Assembly (NCBI RefSeq): GCF_007748175.1 | Contig: NZ_CP037422.1 | Coordinates: forward strand, 1,404,528 to 1,468,527 | Source of the DNA: Gimesia aquarii | Lineage (GTDB): Bacteria; Planctomycetota; Planctomycetia; Planctomycetales; Planctomycetaceae | Length of the DNA: 64,000 bases | Direction: 5' to 3' | Shown here: piece by piece, positions 48,197-56,523 of the stretch | How the letters are laid out: every line of letters starts with the position of its first letter | Position numbering within the stretch: position 1 is the first letter of the stretch | Position numbers and translations under genes: made by a program | The notes under the pieces: generated by a model | Databases searched by the model: none | What the model saw: the letters and a program-made list of their open reading frames with translations, nothing else | What the model was told of the DNA's origin: nothing

Positions 48197-49870
48197 TTAA
48201 TTCACTTTTGGAGGATCGGGATCATTAAAATTTACAACGGATTCCCAAGTTGTGCCGATGTGGAGTTCATCGAAGAGATATTTGCTGTTTCTACCTGCAA
48301 AGATCCGAACATGATCAAATACTGTTGAATCATAAAATGGATCAGTGGTGCATGTCCAAATATGTGGTTCTTGCTCTGGGATTTTTTCGGTTCCAGAAAA
48401 AACGCGTAAAAATATCTGGTCTGGTGATTTTTCACTCGCCACAATTTTACCAACAAAGAAATAAGGTTTTTCATCTTCTAGTGGTGGCGCTTTCTCAACT
48501 GTTTGAGTCTGAATACGTAAAGAGGGAAATCTGTTCGAACTGATGCCAAATAATATTTTTTTTGCGTTTTTTTGATCTTCGTTCGATTTCCCCAAATTCC
48601 ATAAGGAAATGTTTCCATACTGACGGTCAATAGCAGGACTCCATTTTCTTTTCTGGATAAAAAAGCTGATGTAGTAGATTGCGTCAATATCGAGCCGAAC
48701 TGTTTTTTTTAAAGTGCGCCAGCCGATCTTTCCACGTTCTATTTCGACACAACCTAATTGGTTTGGTGAAAGCTCTTTAGGCACGAGTGACTTTTTAGGA
48801 TAGCTATTCCCGACAGCCAGACCTGACCAGTTTTTATGGTTTCGCCAATGGGTTTCCCAGCCAATTCCACCACGCTGCCATTCGGAAAGCTCTTCTGGAA
48901 TGATGATTTTTGAGGGATGAAAACTGTCATAAGCAATTAACTCGTCCAGATTGACCTTCTTTGCGTCTTTCGGCTTTCCTGGAACTTCACGTTGGAACTT
49001 TGTCAACTCTAAAGGAATATCTTTATTTTTTGTGATATCCCGCGCTTTCCCTTGATTGACGATCAAATCTTTGGTCTTGTTTGAGGGCTCTACTCTGACA
49101 GAGCCTTGAAAAACGTGCAGTTCCGTATCTCCGTTGTCCTCCACTTTCGTTCCATATTCAGTACCGATGTCAAAGAAAGTGGCTTGGGGAGTCGTTAACG
49201 CGAATTCCGGTGCAGATTCATATCCATGTAGAACGACCTCTCCTGAATCAACTATTGCGGAGTTTGCTGAATTGATATGGATTTTTGTTGGACCTTTGAG
49301 AACTAAGCGAATTCCACTATCAAAGCGAAATTCCGCAGTTCCTGTTTCCAAATAGAGGTCTTTTGTTAACAATCGCTGTCCAGAGAAAAGAGGTTCGGTA
49401 TCACCGCCCCATACACAATCATTTGATCGTGTGAGAGTGGCTACGTAAGGTAAGTCTCTGGGGGCTGGGTCTCCTTGATAGGGAATTGGAACTGAGGGGG
49501 CCGGCTCCCAAAAGAAACGGCCTGTGATAGACTTTTCTGCAAATAGCATAAGTGTAACCGAAGCCGTTGCTACAGCCAGGTAACTGAGCATCGAGAATAG
49601 TTTCGTGTTTCGTCTAAAAACAGGTGCTTTTGAAGCTGGTTTAGTTTGAGGGACCTCGTCTGTGAAGATTTGGTCAAGTTCTTTTAATCTTTCAACGTAG
49701 CGCTTCTGAACTCCGGTTTGGATATCGAGATAATCAAAGTAAGTCTGCATCGCTTCAGGAGTCGAACTAAGATAATGTTCCAGTTCTTCAAATTCTGATT
49801 TGGATATTTGACCGTCAATCAGTTGATTCAACAGTCGATCAAAATTGGGAGGGAGTTCATGAACAGTCAT
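48197..49870 (-). CDS. FecR-domain anti-sigma-like protein with LamG-like tail
   Basis: 557 aa. Residues 1-70 form a helical N-terminus (LLNQLIDGQISKSEFEELEH) that could bind the sigma factor. One transmembrane segment is at about 91-110. A FecR domain follows (FRFDSGIRLVLKGPTKIHIN, then FFDIGTEYGTKVEDNG and LHVFQGSVRV). From about 315 to the end is a beta-rich region with a LamG/concanavalin-like pattern (YDSF, GWETHW, FDELHIG). The start overlaps the sigma gene stop as TAATG, indicating coupled translation. Likely senses a periplasmic signal. Confidence 0.85.
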   Translation of the reverse strand: MTVHELPPNFDRLLNQLIDGQISKSEFEELEHYLSSTPEAMQTYFDYLDIQTGVQKRYVERLKELDQIFTDEVPQTKPASKAPVFRRNTKLFSMLSYLAVATASVTLMLFAEKSITGRFFWEPAPSVPIPYQGDPAPRDLPYVATLTRSNDCVWGGDTEPLFSGQRLLTKDLYLETGTAEFRFDSGIRLVLKGPTKIHINSANSAIVDSGEVVLHGYESAPEFALTTPQATFFDIGTEYGTKVEDNGDTELHVFQGSVRVEPSNKTKDLIVNQGKARDITKNKDIPLELTKFQREVPGKPKDAKKVNLDELIAYDSFHPSKIIIPEELSEWQRGGIGWETHWRNHKNWSGLAVGNSYPKKSLVPKELSPNQLGCVEIERGKIGWRTLKKTVRLDIDAIYYISFFIQKRKWSPAIDRQYGNISLWNLGKSNEDQKNAKKILFGISSNRFPSLRIQTQTVEKAPPLEDEKPYFFVGKIVASEKSPDQIFLRVFSGTEKIPEQEPHIWTCTTDPFYDSTVFDHVRIFAGRNSKYLFDELHIGTTWESVVNFNDPDPPKVN

Positions 49871-50415
49871 TATGATTGGCCCTCACTTTTAAGCTTTCTC
49901 AAAATACATTGAGCTAATTCACGCCTAAGTGTGCTCAGACGGTTGTAAAGTGTTTGGACCGTTTTACCAGCTTTCTCTGCAAATTCTTTGATGGACTGCT
50001 TTTCAAATGTCGCCTGCAAAAGCAATTCCTGATCAGCTGAACTTAAACCGCTGAAGCAGTCTTGCAAAAGTTCAAGCCGAGTGTTGTGGTTGCTTAAATG
50101 GCGTAGCCGCTCCGCAGACATTGTTTCGATTAGCTCCTGACTGAAAAAGTGTCGATCGCGTTGAATACTTCTACGAAAATTGCAAACAGTAAAAAAAGCG
50201 ATTCCACATGCCCAGGAAAAAAAATCTCGTTCTTGATCAAATTCACTGAATTTATTCCAGAGCGTCAAACATACATGTTGATATACGTCTTCTGCATCTG
50301 AGTTGTGGGGAACTAAAGTCCGGATATACCCAAAAATGCGTAACCTCTCTCTGGTCAATAATTCTGTAAACACTCTTCTAGCATCTTGATCAGAAGAAGT
50401 GTTGAATGTCGACAT
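49870..50415 (-). CDS. ECF sigma factor (planctomycete type)
   Basis: 181 aa. Region 2 at about 20-90 (RLRIFGYIRTLVPHNSDAED, VYQHVCLTLW, FSWACGIAFFTVCNFRR) and region 4 at about 115-170 (LSSADQELLLQATFEKQSIK, helix-turn-helix TVQTLYNRLSTLRREL). No region 3, as usual for extracytoplasmic-function sigma factors. Paired with the FecR gene downstream through a TAATG overlap. The regulon is unknown. Confidence 0.9.
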   Translation of the reverse strand: MSTFNTSSDQDARRVFTELLTRERLRIFGYIRTLVPHNSDAEDVYQHVCLTLWNKFSEFDQERDFFSWACGIAFFTVCNFRRSIQRDRHFFSQELIETMSAERLRHLSNHNTRLELLQDCFSGLSSADQELLLQATFEKQSIKEFAEKAGKTVQTLYNRLSTLRRELAQCILRKLKSEGQS

Positions 50416-50839
50416 TAGGTCCGGTATCTCCGTTCAGTGAATTCTGTAAAGCTTGCCAAGTATTTACTATAATGGCTGGAATCAGTCATTAAAATTAAAT
50501 ACTACAAACTTTAGGAAAGAACGGAAATCGTTACCAAATCTGCTGTCATAAACAATGCATACGAGTTATTTTCTATAAATAAAAAGTGTCATGTGCCTAT
50601 GATTTATTGTTCCAAAGTTACTGAGATCTAATGTCATAAATTTGAAAATCGTGTTTTCTTAAAGAATTTAATTTGTAAACATGAATTAAAATATTGTGTT
50701 TTTGTTGGAATGATTCGTTTTTCAGCGAAGTATAGAAATCTGATGATATCGATCTCTTTTTGTGTTAATGTATGCTTCTAATATAGTATCAAATCGTGTT
50801 TTTCAAATTCATTTCTCTCTCTAATTGCGAGTATCACCA
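50416..50839. other. Divergent intergenic region
   Basis: 424 bases, very AT-rich. It must hold the promoters of the sigma factor and the lipoprotein. No gene seen. Confidence 0.5.
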
Positions 50840-51466
50840 ATGAAAGATTTAGTGGACAAAATATATATTGGTATGAACGCTGTTCTAATTTGTTTTCTAC
50901 TAATCTTTGCAGCATTAGGATGTCAGGACCCTTCTGAAATAGCAAAACAGCAAGATGCAGCTCAAGGCAAACAACAGGAAGCAGGGGGAGACGCTCAAAA
51001 ACAGGAAATGCCTGAAGGGGGAATGGCCGAACAGGCTGTGCAAAATGTAAAACCGGGGAATCAGGGAGCGCCTCAAAATAACACGAAAAAAAGTATTATT
51101 CATAAGACAACAGCTGTTGTCGTTGATGCGAAAAAAGCATTGAAAAATCCAGAGATTTCTGTTGTCGATGGCAAGATCAAGGGGGTTGATCCTTTTACTC
51201 AGGCTGGAAGCGCTTATTTTTCGATGGCGTCTCGTGTCAGTACTTTAGGGATGCAGCAAGCGATAAAAGCTTACAAAGCGCTCAATGATAAATTTCCTAG
51301 TTACGATGAGTACATGAAGATGATGAAGGAAAATCGAGTGGAATTTGCTCAGCTCCCTCCTTACAAAATGTATGGCTATGATGATGAAACGGGAAACATA
51401 CTGGTCTTGCAGGATAACAAGAAAAAAGCAGAGCTCTATAAAGAAGCGGGGATTCCGCTTGATTGA
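50840..51466 (+). CDS. Lipoprotein of unknown function
   Basis: 208 aa from ATG 50840; an in-frame TTG at 50825 is an alternative. Signal peptide with lipobox ALGC (IFAALGCQD). Residues about 30-85 are Gln/Glu/Gly-rich low complexity. The C-terminal 60 residues (KFPSYDEYMKMMKENRVEFA, LPPYKMYGYDDETGNILVLQ, ELYKEAGIPLD) look conserved but I do not recognise a family. The next gene is on the same strand, 156 bases away. Confidence 0.68.
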   Translation: MKDLVDKIYIGMNAVLICFLLIFAALGCQDPSEIAKQQDAAQGKQQEAGGDAQKQEMPEGGMAEQAVQNVKPGNQGAPQNNTKKSIIHKTTAVVVDAKKALKNPEISVVDGKIKGVDPFTQAGSAYFSMASRVSTLGMQQAIKAYKALNDKFPSYDEYMKMMKENRVEFAQLPPYKMYGYDDETGNILVLQDNKKKAELYKEAGIPLD

Positions 51467-51622
51467 TCAGCTTGGTGTCTGATTGGCATACTATCTGCGT
51501 ATTACCTCTTTATCACTTTGATTGAAGAGTGAATGTTGTTTTGATGCAACATTCGTTTCAAAGCAGATTCAATTTGTTGATTTTAAGCAACATCTTGAAT
51601 GACTTCTGAAGAGGTAAGACTT

Positions 51623-51964
51623 ATGAAATTAAATTTTTCATCAAAAATCAGAAGATGTGTCGCAAAATGCGTTTTGCTGCTTATGTTACCAGGTGCTGTT
51701 AGTTTTAGTTTAGGCAATCAGCAAGCTGAAGCAGAGAGCTGGATGTTTAATCGTTCATATTACAGCCACCAGCTACCCCCAGAGGTTGCAGAGCGTTATC
51801 CTCGTCCTCAGAGCCGTTCTGCCTATCGTTTGCCTGAACTGGCGACAACTCCGGGCTTTGCAATCAAAGGCGCAAGGCGTTGGAATTACGTTCGTATGTT
51901 TAATGGTAATGGCTTTGACACAACCATTTTACGCAGTGACACGTTTGATGTTGTTTCACCTTAA
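51623..51964 (+). CDS. Small exported hypothetical protein
   Basis: 113 aa from ATG 51623, chosen over 51599 because GAGG is 8 bases upstream. Signal peptide (CVLLLMLPGAVSFSLG) and mature part with SYYSHQLPPEVAERYPRP. Family not recognised. It may be co-transcribed with the lipoprotein at 50840. Convergent with 52019. Confidence 0.65.
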   Translation: MKLNFSSKIRRCVAKCVLLLMLPGAVSFSLGNQQAEAESWMFNRSYYSHQLPPEVAERYPRPQSRSAYRLPELATTPGFAIKGARRWNYVRMFNGNGFDTTILRSDTFDVVSP

Positions 51965-52018
51965 GATTGCGACTTCAGACTATATAAAAGTGTCATCTCT
52001 TGCAAACTGGGGCTCAGG

Positions 52019-52711
52019 TCAGGGAGAACGCTTTTTCTTCTCTGCCAGAGCTTCATAGTAGCGACGTACTTGTTCTTCATACTTGGGAAGAAATTTCTCA
52101 GTATAGACATTTAGCAGTTGCTGTCGCACAGCAGGGGGTAAATGTCCCCAGGTATCTTTGATATGCCCATTGGATTTGGTCAGACTGCCCGGGGTCACCA
52201 GCCCTTTTTCCTGGCGCTCAGAAGATTGCCGTGCTGGTCCTTGAGAGGGTTGGGGGATTTTTTTTTGTCCCATACCATCTTTCTGCTGTTGAGTTTTCTG
52301 TTTGGTATTCTGTGGTTGATCTTGTTTTGGGTTTGATTGCTGCAGAGATACTTTAGAAGCCGACTCAATCTCGTGGATTAATTTTTGAATATTTTCAACG
52401 ACCTGTTGCTGAATTTTCTGAGTTTGTTGTCCGGTTTGTTGATCTTGAAGCAGTTTTCCGGCGCGCTTCATCTCTTCAATAATCAACTCGACTGGAAGTT
52501 GCTGGCCAAGGTTTAACTTTTTGAGTTCTTTTTTGGTTTTTTGATTCAGAACCGGATCTTGCTTTTCTTCATTTTTAGCAATTTTATTGTCATCAGGATT
52601 TTTCAGAGGGGGTTCGTCGGCGCATAACCAGGGCTGGGAAAGGCTGAACACCAATCCGATTGAGAACATAGAAAGGGTATGAATCACTGGCCGGTTTGTG
52701 AATGCAGTCAT
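52019..52711 (-). CDS. Exported Gln-rich hypothetical protein, last gene of VWA operon
   Basis: 230 aa. Signal peptide (HTLSMFSIGLVFSLSQPWLCA). Mid part Gln/Lys/Glu-rich low complexity. The C-terminus (WGHLPPAVRQQLLNVYTEKF, LPKYEEQVRRYYEAL) is a motif I associate with planctomycete proteins. The start overlaps the stop of the DUF4175 gene as TAATG, so it is translated with it. Family unrecognised. Confidence 0.75.
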   Translation of the reverse strand: MTAFTNRPVIHTLSMFSIGLVFSLSQPWLCADEPPLKNPDDNKIAKNEEKQDPVLNQKTKKELKKLNLGQQLPVELIIEEMKRAGKLLQDQQTGQQTQKIQQQVVENIQKLIHEIESASKVSLQQSNPKQDQPQNTKQKTQQQKDGMGQKKIPQPSQGPARQSSERQEKGLVTPGSLTKSNGHIKDTWGHLPPAVRQQLLNVYTEKFLPKYEEQVRRYYEALAEKKKRSP

Positions 52712-55700
52712 TAGGGGATCTCATCTATTGGTTGCGGATCATCTGAGAGAGGTTCATTAAAGCGTGCTAATAGTTCCATAGATAATTCTGCTAAAGCCGC
52801 TTGTTCCTCAGACAGATCTTTTCGTTCTTGAATTTGCTGCGGAGTCAATGTTTTTACCTGACTGATAGATTGATTAAATGATTTTGTCCTTTGCAGAATA
52901 TCTTCTTGTAAAAGTTTGAGTAATTTTAACTGTGTGACTAATGAAATCTGATCATTTGGGGGGATTATATTTTCGGGAAGATCTTGAGCTGGATCAGGCT
53001 GATTTTGGTTTTGTGACTTTCTGTCATCTAAAACTTTTAACAACTCTATCAATTTTGATCTTACTATTTTTTCGGCAGTTAATGTTTCCTGGTCGGTAAG
53101 GCGTTGGCCTAATCTGTTAGTCGCCAGGTCCAATTGATCAATGATTTTTTGAAATGCTAAAGCAAATACAGGAGCCGCCTCCAAATCTAATGCCAGTGAT
53201 ATCGCTAAGGATTGTAGTTCTTGCTCAGTTTCGAAAAGCTGTTTCAAGGATTTTAATTGACCACGAGACCACCGCCCACGTGAAAGACGTATCTCTTCAA
53301 GGCGAATTGTTTCCTGAATCACAGCTTCTTGTCTTTTGAGTAAATTTTTGATTTCTGAATCTAATTTCTCGAGTGCTTCAAACGCCAGAGACTCTTCTAT
53401 ATCTTTTCTACGTGAAGCTAATTCACGTTGTGCTTGTTCCAGATCATCAAGCGACTCTTGGATTTCTGTTGTGGCATCTTGAAGATTTCCCTGTTCTAAC
53501 GCATTTTCTATTCTGGAGAGCCGATTTCTGGCTCTTTGAACGGATTGCGCTTCCTGTTGTAAACTCAATCGCTTTAATTGCTGTTCGAATTGTTTTAGTT
53601 TTTGTCGCAACTCCTGTTCTTCTTTAATTAGTTTTTCTAGCTTCTCTTTCAGTTTTGTCTGATTTGATGAATTGGCTGCTTTCTGTAACTTCTGTAGCAC
53701 GTTCTGTTGCTGTTGTTTCAAAAAACTCAGTTCTTGTTCAGACAGTTTTATTTTCTTTAACAACTGGTCCGGCGAAGAACCTGTGGATTGGTGATCAAAA
53801 ATATCTTTCAACAATTGCATCGATTGCTGAATTTTTTGTTGATCTTGAAGTACCTGTCCCACTTGGTTTTGTTTTAGTTTTTCGGCTATTTGCTTCATCT
53901 CTTCCGGAATCGTTTTTTTTCGCAAAAAATCGATCGCTTCCTGATTTCTTAATTGTTCTTCCTGCGTGAGTGCTCCTGAATTTGAATTGATTGAATCAAG
54001 AAGATTTTTAAATGATTTGAAATTTTCAGCCTGTTGTTCCTGGCGGGACGCCAGTTTTTCAAGATCAGCTTGTTCCTGAAGCTTGAGCTTACCAAACGAC
54101 TTGGTGATGGTCTTCTGTGCCAGTTGGCTGGTTTGATTCTGAATGTCTGATTGTTGCTGAATCTGTTCTTCTAATTCGGAAACAAGATCTCTTGTTTTCT
54201 GCCATCGAGAAAGTGATTTTAGAACATTATCCAACCTGCTAATTACCTGCTGCTGGCCTTTTTCTGCAATGTTTAATGCTTCGAGTGGGGCAGTGTTAGC
54301 AAATGTCTTTTGTTCGGTTTTGCCTGTTTTAGTGCTTGGCTTAGTATTATCCACATCAGACTGCTCTGAATCTCCCCGGTTCTCAGGTTGAGCATTTGAG
54401 TTTGATGATTGCTTTCGTGATGATCCGGAATCAATATTTGACTGAAGTTTTTTGCGAGCTTGTGTGATTTGTTCCTGTATTTCAGGGAAGACATTTTGAT
54501 TTAATTCAGAAAGCTCAGTGTTGAGCTCCGTAAGTCGCTGACTCATCGTAGGGTCATTAATATGGTTCCACTCAAGTTCTTTCACTAGTTCCTTCGAGCG
54601 TTGTTCCAACCCGGTCCGAGGACTGAATAATTGAGAGGTAATCCGTTTCTGGTCCATTTCTACCTGTTTGATTGTATCAATTTCTTCTGACCTTGCCTTA
54701 CCGACGCGCTCAAGTTGGTGTTGAACATCTTTCACTTCTGTATGCAAAAGCCGTTGATTTTTTAAGACTCGTGTCAGTTCCTCTAGCAGATGTGCATGAC
54801 GATTTGCTAATTCATTCGCTTTGTACTGCGGGCTTACGAGTGTCAAGACTCTTGAAAGGCTTGTTCCAACTCGATTTACTCCAACCCGAGTCTCATTACC
54901 TGCTTGAGGCAACATCTGATAATGATCATGTGCTTCTGCTCGAAAAATAATTCGATCACCTTCCGTTAGCGACAACTTGGTAAGATCCCAGACATCGTTC
55001 AGAATCACTTGCTCACTTGAATCATTCGGACTGAATGGTAGCGGGAACGATTGACTCTCTCGATCTGTTCTTAGTGCGCGCGACAATGTTTCTTCTTTTG
55101 ATGATTTTTGAAAACGAATCAGTGCGCTGGCGATTTTTAAATCATCTTGGATTGAAACCGTTAATGGTATTTGAGCTGACGGAGTCACTTGCAAGTCTGT
55201 AGCTGGTTTTTCGAGATATACTTCTGGAACGGAATCGGTGATTCCAATGATTTCATAACGTTCCGGGTTGGGAGGCCGAAACCCCTGATCGTTTTCTAAT
55301 TCAAACCAATAGGAATAGGTACCTGGATCCTCAATGACGAAGTGAGCAGAAAATTCTTTCCTGTTCGGCTCTAGTTTTAGAGATACAGGTTCTTTATCTT
55401 TCACTCGTAAGCTAACAGATTTCAAAAGCTTATTAGAACGCGCTTTGAGATCGACTCGGGTTCCGATCAGAGCTTTGAAGCTACCAATACCGGCAGGTAG
55501 TTTTTCAACAGGCTCTTGTGAATAGGCAGGTGGGGTGAGGGTTACCTCTTGTAATTTCAGAGTTGTTGGAGGTACAGAAAGTAGTGTCAGCCACGGCATG
55601 GAGTGATCGTCACCTCCAATCGCGCGCAGCCTTATTGTTTTATTGGTGATCCTTAAAGAACCGGTGCCAAGTTCATGGTCTACTGCTGATTGATCTGGGA

Positions 55701-56481
55701 CTGAGACGATTCTTAACGGTTCCGAATTTAATTTCCCACGTGGTTGTTGATTCTTGCTAACTTGATATTCGATGCGTAAATCTTCGGGAGGAGTTCCTTT
55801 GCGGTTTTCAACAAAAAATCGAAAATTCTCACCTTCTACAACCTGATATGGATTATTGGGGCCTGATTCGATAGGTACAAGATTTTCATCCAGAAATTGC
55901 AATTCGACATTTTGTGGCCAATCTGGTGCTGAAAAGGGTAGTACAAAACGATGAATGCCTAAAATCACTCGATTCGGATGCAAGATTGAAATGGAAACGA
56001 CAAATAAACAGAGCAGCGCAGCGCTAATCATTATTTTTCTGATTGGTCTTGTGTCAATCAATTCCAGAAAATTGATTTGAGAGGCTTGCTGGTAGGCATC
56101 TTTAATGACTGCCTGACGAAGTTGTGACGAACCGGTAAAGTGACTCGGTTTTTCAGTATCAAATAAGACACTGCTGGAAAAGCTGTCTTTCAGACGAGGG
56201 TATTGCCGTTCAATTTTCAGAGCGAGATCAAAATCGGTGAGCGGTGTTTTTAAAGGAATTACCAAATGTTGCCAGAGAATCCAGACAACAAAGCTTCCCG
56301 CACCTAGCCCCAAGATTAATCGAATCATCGGGTCTGAAATTTTTAAGGCCCAATCGAGACTGATTACCAGGGATGCCGAAATCAATAACATGGTCAATCC
56401 CCAGCAAAGCCCATTCAGCCAGACCAGCTGATGAACCTTACGATGCAGTTGCACAAATTGTGCTCGAATGGAAGCAGACAT
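52711..56481 (-). CDS. DUF4175-like membrane protein with long coiled coil
   Basis: 1256 aa. Membrane segments near the N-terminus (LVWLNGLCWGLTMLLISASL, LGLGAGSFVVWILWQHLVIP, IMISAALLCLFVVSISI), then a beta-rich periplasmic part, and from about residue 560 a long Gln/Glu/Lys-rich coiled coil to the end. This layout matches the planctomycete DUF4175-like proteins. ATG start. The VWA gene upstream is 42 bases away, and the last gene overlaps. Probably a large membrane-linked scaffold; no enzyme motif. Confidence 0.78.
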   Translation of the reverse strand: MSASIRAQFVQLHRKVHQLVWLNGLCWGLTMLLISASLVISLDWALKISDPMIRLILGLGAGSFVVWILWQHLVIPLKTPLTDFDLALKIERQYPRLKDSFSSSVLFDTEKPSHFTGSSQLRQAVIKDAYQQASQINFLELIDTRPIRKIMISAALLCLFVVSISILHPNRVILGIHRFVLPFSAPDWPQNVELQFLDENLVPIESGPNNPYQVVEGENFRFFVENRKGTPPEDLRIEYQVSKNQQPRGKLNSEPLRIVSVPDQSAVDHELGTGSLRITNKTIRLRAIGGDDHSMPWLTLLSVPPTTLKLQEVTLTPPAYSQEPVEKLPAGIGSFKALIGTRVDLKARSNKLLKSVSLRVKDKEPVSLKLEPNRKEFSAHFVIEDPGTYSYWFELENDQGFRPPNPERYEIIGITDSVPEVYLEKPATDLQVTPSAQIPLTVSIQDDLKIASALIRFQKSSKEETLSRALRTDRESQSFPLPFSPNDSSEQVILNDVWDLTKLSLTEGDRIIFRAEAHDHYQMLPQAGNETRVGVNRVGTSLSRVLTLVSPQYKANELANRHAHLLEELTRVLKNQRLLHTEVKDVQHQLERVGKARSEEIDTIKQVEMDQKRITSQLFSPRTGLEQRSKELVKELEWNHINDPTMSQRLTELNTELSELNQNVFPEIQEQITQARKKLQSNIDSGSSRKQSSNSNAQPENRGDSEQSDVDNTKPSTKTGKTEQKTFANTAPLEALNIAEKGQQQVISRLDNVLKSLSRWQKTRDLVSELEEQIQQQSDIQNQTSQLAQKTITKSFGKLKLQEQADLEKLASRQEQQAENFKSFKNLLDSINSNSGALTQEEQLRNQEAIDFLRKKTIPEEMKQIAEKLKQNQVGQVLQDQQKIQQSMQLLKDIFDHQSTGSSPDQLLKKIKLSEQELSFLKQQQQNVLQKLQKAANSSNQTKLKEKLEKLIKEEQELRQKLKQFEQQLKRLSLQQEAQSVQRARNRLSRIENALEQGNLQDATTEIQESLDDLEQAQRELASRRKDIEESLAFEALEKLDSEIKNLLKRQEAVIQETIRLEEIRLSRGRWSRGQLKSLKQLFETEQELQSLAISLALDLEAAPVFALAFQKIIDQLDLATNRLGQRLTDQETLTAEKIVRSKLIELLKVLDDRKSQNQNQPDPAQDLPENIIPPNDQISLVTQLKLLKLLQEDILQRTKSFNQSISQVKTLTPQQIQERKDLSEEQAALAELSMELLARFNEPLSDDPQPIDEIP

Positions 56482-56523
56482 ATTATTGACTTCAGAGATA
56501 AAAATGCAGAATCAGAATTCCTA

